The position numbers and the translations under genes were made by a program. A DNA stretch of 64,000 bases from the NCBI RefSeq assembly GCF_027943255.1, contig NC_072896.1:64870501-64934500 (forward strand), read 5' to 3'. Source of the DNA: Anastrepha obliqua (lineage: Eukaryota; Arthropoda; Insecta; Diptera; Tephritidae). This document shows positions 54,740 through 64,000 of the stretch, one piece after another (within the stretch, counting starts at the first letter, position 1; each line of letters begins with the position of its first letter). The notes below the pieces were generated by a model, which was given only the letters and a program-made list of their open reading frames with translations, was not told the DNA's origin and made no database searches.

Positions 54740-55375
54740 GTAAGAAAAAAATTAAAAGTTTCTGAAGAGCTTTAAATTATATACATATGAGTACATAAAC
54801 ATTAATGATCTGCTGCCCTCAGCATTTATAATTTTTTTTTTTTTTTTATTAATAAGAGCAAATACAAAGTGCAATCAGATATCCATAAATTAGTATATAA
54901 AACAAATATTTCTTTACATTAACTACAACAGAAAAAAATATACCAAATATACCATATACAAAAACAAAAAAAAACTAAAAGGTATCATTTTTCGCGCGTT
55001 TGTGAAAGCAAATTCAAAGAGAAGAATAAATTAAATTGACGAAAAAGGGCATTTCTCCCGTGGGAATTCTATGACAATTTTCGAAGCGTTAGATACCGCG
55101 GGTGAATATTAAGTAAAAGAAAAATGTTTTTTTTTTTTTTTTGGCAATAAAATAAATGTAGGGGTTTGGACCATCCTTATGTAGTATATATATATAAGTA
55201 GTACATAGGTAAACAAACATATGTGCAATTCTTATCCGCTTTCATCGCCTTTCATCAACCATTTATCGTAATTTCCTTTCGGTAATTTCGTCTTTTGCTC
55301 ATTTCATAATTATTTGTATCTTTCCATTTTTTGCAAATTTTTCATTTCCTCATTTGTAACTATAACGTAAATTAG
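54740..55375. other. Intron 8 of Plc21C, no inserted element seen
   Basis: It runs from GTAAGA to ATTAG with poly-T tracts at about 54830 and 55125 and an (AT)n run at about 55186. Confidence 0.6.
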
Positions 55376-55610
55376 GCTAAAATCGCCAACTACTGTCGGG
55401 AGATATTCGGTGATATGTTGTTAGATAAGCCGCTAGATTCTCATCCGCTAGAGCCTAATGTTGATTTACCACCACCATCATTACTTAGGCGTAAAATAAT
55501 AATTAAAAACAAGCGAAAACACCATCATCATCGTCATAAGAAGGGAGGCGCATCGGGAACCGTAACTCCTGCTGTAACAGTGACCATCAAATCGTCAACG
55601 ACGAACTCAG
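55376..55610 (+). CDS. Plc21C: Plc21C coding exon 9 (end of X domain, start of X-Y linker)
   Basis: Codes for residues 420-498. The acceptor is ATTAG and the donor GTGAGT. It begins AKIANYCREIFGDML and continues with DKPLDSHPLEPN and LRRKIIIKNK, then a basic His run (KHHHHRHKK), and turns into a low-complexity Thr/Ser/Val linker. The His-rich run after KIIIKNK separates it from norpA-type enzymes and points to Plc21C. The reading frame opens upstream of the first Met at 55415, so that Met is not a start. Confidence 0.95.
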
Positions 55611-56930
55611 GTGAGTGCACCGAAAAACTTACTCATATATACAACTATATATATGTATGCATATAAATATACGAGGATATGGATATATGCAAGGGTAAAT
55701 AGGGTGGATGAGGTTTTGTTGCCGGTTTCAAAATGAAACAAAAGTCTGGTGAGAAATACGGATGATTCTAATATTATGTAAGGTTTTCCATTAAGTGTAC
55801 TCGAACTTTTGCAGTGTACAGCGACTACTTTAAATAAAGTTGTAAAAGGTCACTCTGGAACATTTTGATGAAATTTCGTCTTAATAAAAAATGTTCAAAA
55901 TTTAATGAATTTATTTTATCGTGAACAAATTTTTTATTTAAAATTTTATTCGTTCCAAACAATATAAATTTTAATAACTTTTCTAATGTTTTTATGCAAA
56001 ACTATTTTATTCCTTTAATACATTAAATATTTTTTTGAATAATAAACTAACAAAAAATTCGAAGTTATTCCGTCTAATGAAAATCGCAGCCATTCTTTAG
56101 TGATTTAAACTAACCTTTAAAACACTATCGCATTCGTTAATATTTTTCTGAAATATTTTGGGAAAATTGTTATGTAGTAACATACCCTAATAATCCACAC
56201 TTGCTTTCTATTTCATAGTGTTTTCTTTTCTCGAATATGTCGGAATAAATGCGACATTAATGCTAATGCGACTGAAGAAACACCATTATTTTTTTAATCT
56301 ATCACGAGGTGTCTCATCATTGAGAAAACTCACTGTGCGCTGTAGATTTTGATCGGGCGATACCATCGGCTCTTATCTTTTGGAAGATGCGCTACGGCAC
56401 CGTTATACAAAAGTAATCCACTAGGTTGATCCACCTTCTACGGAGCCACCTCGCAGGTGGTGTAGGAGAGGAAATAAATGATCAGATCTTCCATTTTAAT
56501 TATGGCATGTACCTGAAACACCTATTGGAATATAGACTGAATATCTGTTGCACTATTGCAATTCCGTTTTAAGAAGAATAAGCCTTTAAAGAAAGATGAT
56601 GCCAACAAGAGCAGTTGTGCACCAAAAATGTGGGAATTTTTTAATGTTATTGTATATTTTTAGACGCAATATATATACATACACATGCATACATGTTATT
56701 GACATACTTATTTTAAGTAATTTAATATTTACACTTTCATTTCTGCAATTTTTAAAGGTTACAACTTTTTTCGGGCCCTTTTATTTAAAATTTACCTTAA
56801 CTGACAATTTGATGCTTTAGTTTTGATATTAAGACACTAATAATGATTACCACGATAAACATCAAGATTTTTGAATAACTCAAATTATTTGCATTTAAAA
56901 AACTAACTAAGTAAGTAATTTGTTTTAACA
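55611..56930. other. First part of intron 9, no recognised feature
   Basis: AT-rich. The segment 56220-56560 is less AT-rich and may be an old repeat, but no family is recognised. Confidence 0.45.
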
Positions 56931-56936
56931 TTCTAT

Positions 56937-57260
56937 ACGTGAGTTGAATGAGTGAATGAATGAATCCTATGTGCCTTTCCTCTGGCTGCAGTTGGCCAAG
57001 ATGTCTCAACCTTTTCCGCGCTATAGCGCTGCATTCTAGGAGAAGGTGCATTGGAGTCTCCTGGGATTGGTCGCAGAAACGACAAGAGTCCGCAGACCAA
57101 ATCCCGACCATGTGGTCCTTCTGAGAAATCCCAAATGACCTTATTGTTGCTGTTGTTGAGGCCCCTAAACTGGCCTCTGTAGACCCACGGCTCTTGAGCC
57201 AGTATTATGCCCAGATCTCCCGAGGCAGACCATCGTGCGAGGCCGCAGATCATTTAGCGC
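56937..57260 (-). mobile_element. LINE scrap: endonuclease piece joined to C-terminal zinc-knuckle piece
   Basis: The minus strand reads WSASGDLGIILAQEPWVYRG and QFRGLNNSNNKVIWD (57130-57250), the start of an APE-type endonuclease (…QEPW…). Then, in another frame, SADSCRFCDQSQETPMHLLL and ECSAIARKRLRHLG (56990-57100), the Cys-rich C-terminus of the reverse transcriptase protein. Several kilobases of the original element are missing between them. Confidence 0.75.
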
Positions 57261-57299
57261 TACCCAGGGTGCACCACGCGGAGGCGATCTGCCCTACAC

Positions 57300-58565
57300 C
57301 CCGGGTGTTCAACTTGTAAATATGACAGCAATATTTTGGATAATTAGGTTCATCATTTTATTTCAGTAAAATTGTGATAGTTTTTTTTTAAATATGTAGT
57401 AGCTATGGTGGAAGTAAAAAAAAAAATTACTCAAAACGTAGTTGATCTACCACAATTGTAAATTGCAATTTATAGTAAGTTGGTCGATGTGCTCGCAATT
57501 TTCGCCAAGCTCAATTATTTAGCCAATCGTAATTTCGACCACTGACATATATATTATTTGTAAGATAATTAAAATACTTTCCTTCAACCTTCTACATTTT
57601 CAACATCCTCCGGCAGAAAGTATTAATTTTCATCTCTTAAAAACCGGTAAATTTTAGGCCGGTAATTGTAAATTTCGTTTTCGCATCTTAGCACGGCGAA
57701 TTTCATTCTGTTATAATTTTCACTCAAATTTTTATTTTTAAGTTTCTAGCAAATCGAAAATAAACCGCTTTGTACATACATATATCACGAACTTATCGCA
57801 AAATGTAAACAAAGGAATTTAAACAAAGATCAGCAGATGAATCAGCTTTCAAGCCTATTTTCCTAAAGCCCGATCTATAATATTTATATATAATTTGGAC
57901 CTTACCTTTTTCAATTAAATTAATTTAGATTCAATATTTTGTTCCTTGTAAAACTTCAAATGGCTTTTCGTTTATATTTTTCGAAGCAGAAGGGAGTATT
58001 TTTTTTGTATGCTTTTTAATGTATGTGGCTTTAACCGATTTAATTTTTTACATTTAAAGTCTATTATAATGGAATCAATTCTATCCGTGTTTGCATTTGA
58101 GTGAAGTAGAGTTAATACAATGTCAATGATTTTTTTTAGCTTTAGAAATTCATACTCATTAAAGTTTTTAAACAAAAATTTTTTACCACAGTTCGTCAAT
58201 AGGAAGATTTTTCAAATTATATGTATTCATTAAATAAAACTGATTCGTTTTTATATTCAAGAAATATTTCCTCAACAGCAAGATTGTATTTTTTAGATAT
58301 TATATTTTAGATATAAAGATATTTTACTACTCGAGCTTCTTTAAACGTCAAATACCATACTTGTGTTCAACTGAGCTAGGAAAAAGTATACATTTTCAAA
58401 ATTCTCACTGTTTGTTCTACAAGTATGTACAAATTACCACAAAATCATCATTTCATCATAATTTAAAAATGCGAATTTAAAGAAAATAATTGTATTTTTA
58501 ACTGTTTAAACTTTTCTTCTTTAAATAAACCCGTATTACACTCACAAAATTGATTTCATTTTCAG
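57300..58565. other. Rest of intron 9, no feature
   Basis: AT-rich. A 75-codon minus-strand frame at 57972-58199 is rich in Lys, Asn and Leu and looks like chance. Confidence 0.5.
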
Positions 58566-58738
58566 TTGATGCATCCATTAAAGCCTTAGCAAATCATCCC
58601 GTTATTCCGTCTACCATACAACAAAACGTCTCTGTACAGCGTGAGAATGGAACAGCTGCTGCCGGCTCGGTTACATCGACCCCACTTGTGACTGGTAATG
58701 GCGATATTAACTGCGCAGTATATCCGCCACAACTTCAG
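58566..58738 (+). CDS. Plc21C: Plc21C coding exon 10 (X-Y linker)
   Basis: Codes for residues 498-555, phase 1 in and phase 0 out. The acceptor is TTTTCAG and the donor GTAGGC. It is linker sequence without a named domain, rich in Ala, Thr, Ser and Pro (VDASIKALANHP at the start, CAVYPPQLQ at the end). It is accepted because frame and phase connect exons 9 and 11 without a stop, and because this linker is long and poorly conserved in PLC-beta. Confidence 0.85.
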
Positions 58739-59134
58739 GTAGGCGCGTAACTTTACTTACTATAAGTACTGTTTTTAGCCTAGCCGTTAAATGCGCAGTT
58801 TGCCTATGTGCCATGAACTGAAAATCCAAACTTACAACCACTTAGTTTAGTTGTCTTCTGTTTAGTCCGAACATACGAGTACATAGAAGTATGACCAGCA
58901 AAACTCAAACTTAGAGTTCCGCTATACAAAAATTTAAATGCTGCTAAATAAGTGTATCCCATTTTGCAATATGTGTTATACCATTTGTTAGTCTTGTCAA
59001 CAATTTTCAAAGCGTATGTTATTTTTACAAAATGAGTTTCGCGTATGAAAAATTATTTGAAGCAGTGTTCCTATGTACACATGGCGACGAGGAGCTAGTA
59101 AGGTGCGTGCATTAACTTCTATCCAAAATACATT

Positions 59135-59275
59135 CTGTCAAAAAAGTACCGGGAATTGTTCAATAAAACACAAAATAATTGTTTAATCATCATCGCCTAC
59201 AAAATAGGCTCCATTCGAAGCAATACACATATGCCAACGATTAGTCCAGTCATCAAAGCACCTTTTAAAAATTTT
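59135..59275 (-). mobile_element. Mariner-like transposase C-terminal scrap
   Basis: The minus strand reads CFDDWTNRWHMCIASNGAYF and VGDD then a stop, the usual end of a mariner transposase (W..RW..CI...G.YF.GD). TCAAAAAAGTACCGGGAATT at the left may be its terminal repeat. Confidence 0.7.
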
Positions 59276-59289
59276 TTATAAGAGCGTGC

Positions 59290-60110
59290 ATTTTCTGGTA
59301 TATGCCGACGTTTTTGGCATTCTTATCCAGGCCTTAACAACCGAGCTGCTAGTTCTGCATTTTCCAAACTGGATAAAGAAGCAAAGCGAATGGGTCTGGT
59401 GGTGAACGAGGACAAAACGAAGTACCTCCTATCATCAAACAAACGCCGGCACACTCGCGTATCGGCACCCACGTCACTGATGACAGTTATGATTTCGAGG
59501 TTGTATGAGACTTCGTTTATTTAGGAACCAGCATTAAATATAGAATTTATATAGAAATGAAACATAGAATCTCTCTTGCCAACAATTGCTGCTTTGGACT
59601 AAGTGAGCAATTGAGTAGTAAAGTCCTCTCTCGATGAACAAAACTAACGCTCTACAAGTCTCTCTCAAGACGGGCATGATGTCTTAAAGCATGGCGCAGA
59701 AGCTTGGGCGATGACAACATCCGATGAGGCGTCCCTTGGAATGTTTGAGAGAAAGATTCTGCGTAAGATTTTTAGACCTTTGCATGTTGGTGACGGCGTT
59801 TATCGCAGACGATGGAACGATGAGCTATATGAGCTTTACGGCGACATAGACATAACGCAGCGAATAAACATCCAGCTTCTACGTTGGCTGGGTTGTGTCA
59901 TTCGATGGATACAAACGCTTCGGCTCTGAAAATATTTGATGTGGTACTAGCCGGTGGTAGTAGAGGAAGATGAAGGAAAGATCAGGTTGAGAAGGACTTG
60001 GCTTAACTTAGTGTGTCCAACTGGCGCCGGTTAGCATGAGAAAGGAATGACTGGCTCGATTGCTTAAACTCGGCGAAAATCGCGTAAGCGCTTATCACGC
60101 CAACCAAAAC
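59290..60110 (+). mobile_element. RTE-type LINE 3' part, second copy
   Basis: The plus strand reads MTTSDEASLGMFERKILRKI, then FRPLHVGDGVYRRRWNDELY and ELYGDIDITQRINIQLLRWL, the same family as 13045-13650 but with more stops. Upstream (59300-59650) older RT text is visible through frameshifts (LTTELLVLHF, LANNCCFGLS). This is intron 10. Confidence 0.8.
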
Positions 60111-60129
60111 GAAGAAGCTCCTATGCACA

Positions 60130-60565
60130 CATCCTAAAGCATGGAAAATGACCCGTGCATCTGGCGAAAAATATTTGAAGAAGTCGAAGACGTTCATAGA
60201 TAAATGCAATGGTATACCGAAGTTAAAAACTTTGACGCCTTGCCCGAACGAGGCCACACGCAAGGTCAGATCTCTTCAAGCCGTCAACCTGAAGCAGTTT
60301 TAAGTTTTGCCTTGCATGGGCTAAGGGAAATTCAGAAAGAAATTGGGTATACTTAATATTCACGGATGAATCTTCATTGGTTTCATGCATCCGAATAGTT
60401 TTCAAGCATACAGTTCAGGTTAAGATTAGAACTGCTTCTCCGCATAAGGATTTGAAAATTGCTTTAGCCATGAATGGAAACAATTTTAAATATTTAATAA
60501 AAGTTAATGCGACTATTAGCATTAACCGTAATATGTGTGTAAATACTTATATAACTCTTTAGAAT
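60130..60565 (+). mobile_element. Tc1/mariner-type transposase fragment
   Basis: The plus strand reads, in pieces, FARRLAWAKGN-like text and VYLIFTDESSLVSCIRIVF (first catalytic Asp at about 60365), then HKDLKIALAMNGNNFKYLIK. No ends found. Weak but consistent. Confidence 0.45.
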
Positions 60566-60715
60566 TAGCAGTTATTGTTGATTCTCATATGCAAGCAACT
60601 AATTAAATCGTTTTCAATCAATACAGTATATAAAAATTGTTTTTAAAATTATTATTATCGGTAAAGTGGTGAAGCACATGCTTTTTAATCTTTTTACTGC
60701 ATGTATGGTTCTTAT

Positions 60716-60900
60716 CGGCGTCCGTCGTAGGCGAATGGTTGGTTCGCGACTACCACTCGGAAGTGTGCAGGTTCAAATCTCCGTTCATGAAACACAAAAA
60801 AAAATATTCCAAAATCGCGCAATTTCAATGGCAAACTTTCGAGTATATTTCTGGCATCAAAAAAGTCGTCATATCATCTGCCGTTCGGGCACAAACCGCA
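60716..60900 (+). repeat. tRNA-derived SINE copy S4 (with A and B boxes)
   Basis: A box GTAGGCGAATGGTTGG at 60727-60742 and B box GGTTCAAATCT at 60770-60780; then AATGGCAAACTTTCGAGTAT and TTTCTGGCATCAAAAA. The 3' part is truncated. Confidence 0.8.
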
Positions 60901-60905
60901 AGTAA

Positions 60906-61479
60906 TTGAAAATTTTTATTTACTTCGGATTTGTTGCTAGTTTGTGGCGCAGTTGGTGGATTTTCTCATTTATTTAATAAAAAAAATGTATACTCCTCTG
61001 GAGCACTCATTTCCCTAACAACTTAATATGAGAACGATTGTCCTATTTTGCAACCATTCTTTCACCAAACCTGTTTTTGTTTTTTTCTGAACGCACATGT
61101 AAATAACTGCAAGAGCAATCACGTCATCCGCTTTTTTTGTTTCGCGTGTTAACAGTATGACAATCGCAATTAAATGATGGTTTCAGGATTTGCGTACAAT
61201 GTGTGTCTTACAGACTAGGCACAAATCGCTGGGAATACTCAAACCCGAAAATCAATTTCAAGAAGTAGATTAAATATATTTCTATATTTGATACAGAAAA
61301 ATTGATATTTGCCCGCTTAGTAAGCACTGTGGGAATAGTGAAGCAAGTCTCTAGTCGATTTGACTTGGGCGAGGCACTGAGCAAAGCGTAATGTAAACTT
61401 ATATGCATATGTACGTATGCAATATTTGGTAACATATCGAAGTTTTTCCTAAAGGTCTGAAGTGACCAACAGAAAACGA
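60906..61479. other. Intron 10 stretch without feature
   Basis: AT-rich. I see no gene or repeat. Confidence 0.45.
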
Positions 61480-62120
61480 AGTTGTCGTCCCCGCGTGGCT
61501 CGAACCAGTGCAGCCATAAAAGCCGTTCGAGAAAGAACCCTTAGAAGGCAGAAAATCATGTCCAGGGAATGAATGTATACCAGATCCATGTCAAGACTAA
61601 TTGGAAATGATCTCCACATATACGCTTTCCGTCGCTCAATTAGTCATCTTTTGACAACGCGCTTGGAGAAGTTAGACTCGACAGATGCATGCAGCTTTTT
61701 CGGTGTCACACGGTCAACGGCCATGAAAATATTCTATTCACAGATTAGAAAATGTTCAGTATTGAAGAAGTTTTTAATAAGCAAAACGACAAAATCTATG
61801 CTAAAGCTTCTAAAGACGCAAAAAATATTGTTCTAAGAGTTCAGCGTGCCCATTAGCCAACCTCCGTAATGGTTTGGTGGCGAGTGTCTTGTAAAGGCGT
61901 TACTTCTCTTAATTTCTGTGGAAAAGGGGTTAAGACCGGGACATAAGTGTACAGGAGGGTGTCTTAGAAGGCGTGGTGAAGCAGTTGAGCAGTACCCCTT
62001 TAATGGAGAGCGTTGCATCTTCCAGCAAGATTCCGCTCCAGCCCATAAGGCAAAAACCACCGAGCAGTGGCTAAACGGTCTAATCGTTTGAAGGCTTATG
62101 CAAAAGTAAATGGTGAACAT
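61480..62120 (+). mobile_element. Mariner-like transposase fragment
   Basis: The plus strand reads RPRVARTSAAIKAVRERTLR and RQKIMSRE (helix-turn-helix), MSRLIGNDLHIYAFRRSISH, a decayed centre, and FNGERCIFQQDSAPAHKAKT with TEQWLNGLIV (second catalytic Asp, about 62030). There are frameshifts and stops, and the C-terminus is missing. Confidence 0.75.
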
Positions 62121-62279
62121 TTCGAATGATATATATATTTTTTTAATATTTACAAAAGTATTATAATTTCGTATCTATAACGGACAACTTGTAACAGAAT
62201 TTATGGCAGGACTAAGTACATAATTGGCGCTTTGTTGAATTTCGAACATTTGAACTCTTGAATATTGAAGCCTTCCTCC

Positions 62280-62447
62280 AATTTGTGGTAAGCATCTTGA
62301 TGTCGTTTTACAAATGGAAGTACCCATAGTTTTACGCCGTCTCCGGTAAATGGTTTTTATGAGGAGATTTTTCGTGAGAGAAATACATTGGGAGGTTTGC
62401 CATTGTCTGCAGGGCGACTGCTATAAAGAGAAACTTTTTCTATCAAT
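62280..62447 (-). repeat. tRNA-derived SINE copy S6
   Basis: Inverse of the SINE body: TTTTTATGAGGAGATTTTTC, GAGAAATACATTGGGAGGTT, GCCATTGTCTGCAGGGCGAC. More divergent than S2. Confidence 0.7.
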
Positions 62448-62599
62448 GGTAACGCACAAATCAATTCGGCTACGGCTGTCACCGTCTAATCCAAGTCAGT
62501 ATAATAAGCTGATATCTCTGGCATTATGTTGTACATTGCAATTGATATATTATATCACCGTAATTTGTCTTTAAATACCCCGTAAACTTTCTTACTTAG

Positions 62600-62813
62600 C
62601 AAATTCGTCAGAATTCCAAGGATAGTACTGGCTCTTCCGATACGGATAGCTCAAGCGATGATGAGTCTATGCCAAATGCGACACCCAATCCTCCAGTTGA
62701 CGTTGACCCAACAGCAGAAAAACCACAAAAGGAAACTGAAGCGGCCGCTGAGCTCTCAGCGTTGGTTAACTATGTGGAACCAGTGCATTTCTACACTTTT
62801 GAAAATGCCGAAA
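62600..62813 (+). CDS. Plc21C: Plc21C coding exon 11 (acidic linker and start of Y domain)
   Basis: Codes for residues 556-627. The acceptor is TTACTTAG and the donor GTAAGT. A Ser/Asp-rich stretch (about residues 561-578) is the autoinhibitory-type acidic X-Y linker seen in PLC-beta enzymes, and ELSALVNYVEPVHF (606-619) begins the Y domain. It exits in phase 1. Confidence 0.94.
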
Positions 62814-62914
62814 GTAAGTTTAAACGGGAAATATATATATTATGTTTGTATGTATGTATTTATATGTAAGATGTTTGTTATAAGAAGGTTACCATACTTA
62901 AAAAAATATTTATT

Positions 62915-63185
62915 TATTCAAACACATCTTGTTGTCCCCTTCAAAGTAATCTTCTTAGATATGGTACATTTGTTTTAGAGCTTTTTCCACTTTCGAAGAT
63001 ATGTTTGGAACAGGGATGAAAAAATGTATAGTAGTAAGCAGAATACAATGGCGGAAGCATGGTGACGGTGTTTTTTTTTTTTTTGCATGAAAATTAGGAA
63101 GCTGTCGCATTATCGTGTTGAAATTTTCCGATATTAAGAAATCACCAATCATAACAAAACTTATCGTACTCTGTCTGTTCAACAA
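62915..63185 (-). mobile_element. Possible mariner-like C-terminal debris in intron 11
   Basis: The minus strand reads VEKALKQMYHI then, across a stop, EDYFEGDNK (about 62930-62995), recalling the end of mariner transposases. The remainder (63000-63185) has no clear motif. Confidence 0.35.
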
Positions 63186-63613
63186 CTTGATAATTTGACT
63201 TGAAATACCATTCTACTTTAAAAGTTTTTACTATCGTAAAATTGAGAGCAAGAAAAAAGTTTATTAAAGACAATTGCAATTTAATCAATCAAAGCGTCAA
63301 ACTGATTTAGAAATCATGGTAAGAAATTAATATTGCACGTTAGTGATGAAGGAATGCTAAAGTTTAGTAGACAAAATCCATTAAGGCAAGGTATCTGCAA
63401 AAATGCCTGTCTTTGTGAAATGTGTTCTACATATATGCTTAACTAAACAAGATCCCAACCAGTTGTTATTACGACTTGCAAATTTTCCCAAATTTTGCGT
63501 TTACGTCCTTTTTTGAATATTTTTTCTATTTGTAAAGTAAACTTTTTTTAACAAACCTCCTCGTATAGAGTATACATACATTAAACATCAAAAACTCACT
63601 ACCACTTCCATAG

Positions 63614-63771
63614 AAAAAAATAGGTGCTACGAAATGTCTTCATTTGATGAAAAACAAGCCACTGCGCTGCTCAAAGAGCGCCCAATCGAATTTGTAAACT
63701 ACAATAAGCACCAGCTTTCCCGAGTTTACCCAACTGGTACCCGCTTCGATAGTTCTAATTTTATGCCACAG
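63614..63771 (+). CDS. Plc21C: Plc21C coding exon 12 (Y domain)
   Basis: Codes for residues 627-679. The acceptor is TTCCATAG and the donor GTTAGC. It contains [19 protein letters not shown], then [20 protein letters not shown] and SNFMPQ. The YNK..LSR(I/V)YP.GTR.DSSN.MPQ signature is diagnostic of the PLC Y domain. Intron 12 after it is only 62 bp. Confidence 0.96.
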
Positions 63772-63833
63772 GTTAGCTAAACTTTCCGAATGCTTTACAC
63801 TAAAATTTACTGCTGTTTACCCTTTATGTAAAG

Positions 63834-64000
63834 CTCTTTTGGAATGCCGGCTGCCAGCTAGTTGCTCTCAACTATCAGACTTTAGATTTAGCTATGCAAT
63901 TGAATTTGGGTATCTTCGAGTACAATGATCGATCGGGCTATTTGTTGAAGCCAGAATTTATGCGACGCACCGATCGGCGTCTGGACCCTTTCGCCGAGAG
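63834..64000 (+). CDS. Plc21C: Plc21C coding exon 13 (Y domain, runs off the window)
   Basis: Codes for residues 680-735 and continues past the right edge. The acceptor is ATGTAAAG. It begins [20 protein letters not shown] and contains [19 protein letters not shown], the standard end of the Y barrel half. The last visible codons read RRLDPFAE. Confidence 0.96.

Larger units (their letters stand above)
21411..64000 (+). other. Plc21C: Plc21C-like phospholipase C-beta gene, 5' part (13 coding exons, cut at the window edge)
   Basis: Gene-level entry. The family is a Gq-coupled, Ca-dependent phosphoinositide phospholipase C that cleaves PIP2 into IP3 and diacylglycerol at the inner plasma membrane. 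Thirteen exons with GT-AG borders and consistent phases join into about 735 residues without a stop: PH region (roughly 1-150), EF-hand region (150-300), X domain (about 320-467), linker (468-605) and start of Y (606 on). Visible active-site residues are H332, N333, E362, D364, H377 and E411. The linker phrase DKPLDSHPLEPN and the following basic His run match Drosophila Plc21C rather than norpA, from memory of those proteins. The C-terminal half is outside the window. Introns total about 40 kb and are full of transposon remnants, all of which leave the exons intact, so the gene looks functional. Confidence 0.93.

Noticed and set aside
55415..55666. Independent small gene starting at the Met at 55415
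   Set aside because: The frame is open upstream to the ATTAG acceptor at 55375 and fits Plc21C exon 9 in phase; the Met is internal, and the frame past 55610 is intron.
57972..58199. 75-codon minus-strand frame in intron 9
   Set aside because: Lys/Asn/Leu-rich text typical of AT-rich DNA, with no motif or neighbour support.

Overview
The window looks like nuclear DNA from a higher fly, most likely an acalyptrate such as a tephritid fruit fly. It is AT-rich, its introns are GT-AG, and it is densely packed with insect-type transposons: Tc1/mariner, piggyBac-like, pogo-like, Harbinger-like, non-LTR retrotransposons, a BEL/Pao remnant and tRNA-derived SINEs. The species call is an inference from this TE mix and from the encoded protein. 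There are no prokaryotic features, rRNA genes or CRISPR arrays.

The only host gene I can assemble is the 5' part of a plus-strand phospholipase C-beta gene, best matched to Drosophila Plc21C. Thirteen coding exons run from an ATG at 21411 to the right edge of the window. All splice phases agree and give about 735 uninterrupted residues: the PH region, the EF-hand region, the complete catalytic X domain, a Ser/Asp/His-rich X-Y linker and the start of the Y domain. The catalytic His pair (H332, H377) and the Ca ligands (N333, E362, D364, E411) are present. The rest of Y, C2 and the C-terminal coiled coil lie beyond 64000. The upstream non-coding exon(s) and the promoter could not be fixed; a possible 5' UTR acceptor lies at 20898-20899.

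Positions 1-20900 are intergenic or far-upstream DNA made of nested transposon remnants. These are a mariner holding a second element with an 88-89 bp tandem array (1264-2887), a Tc1-like element holding a SINE (2915-3755), an RNase H-bearing LINE holding a pogo-like MITE (4030-5990), two copies of one Jockey-like LINE (6081-7770 and 18508-20310), a piggyBac-like deletion derivative (9202-10568), several Tc1/mariner pieces, a second tRNA-derived SINE and a TTAA-flanked MITE (17775-18507).

The twelve Plc21C introns (62 bp to 12.9 kb) hold further insertions: a 2.0 kb piggyBac relic in intron 1 (24378-26396), and in intron 3 a 3.3 kb foldback-type transposon with ~890 bp terminal inverted repeats (34070-37411) and an almost intact DD37E Tc1/mariner (38442-39738) inside a LINE. 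Introns 4-11 carry smaller mariner, SINE, hairpin-MITE and Harbinger-like insertions.

The most unusual object is the foldback element. Its long inverted repeats contain both the start and the stop of its own transposase-like ORF. This suggests that one end of an older transposon was copied onto the other, cutting off the 3' end of the gene.
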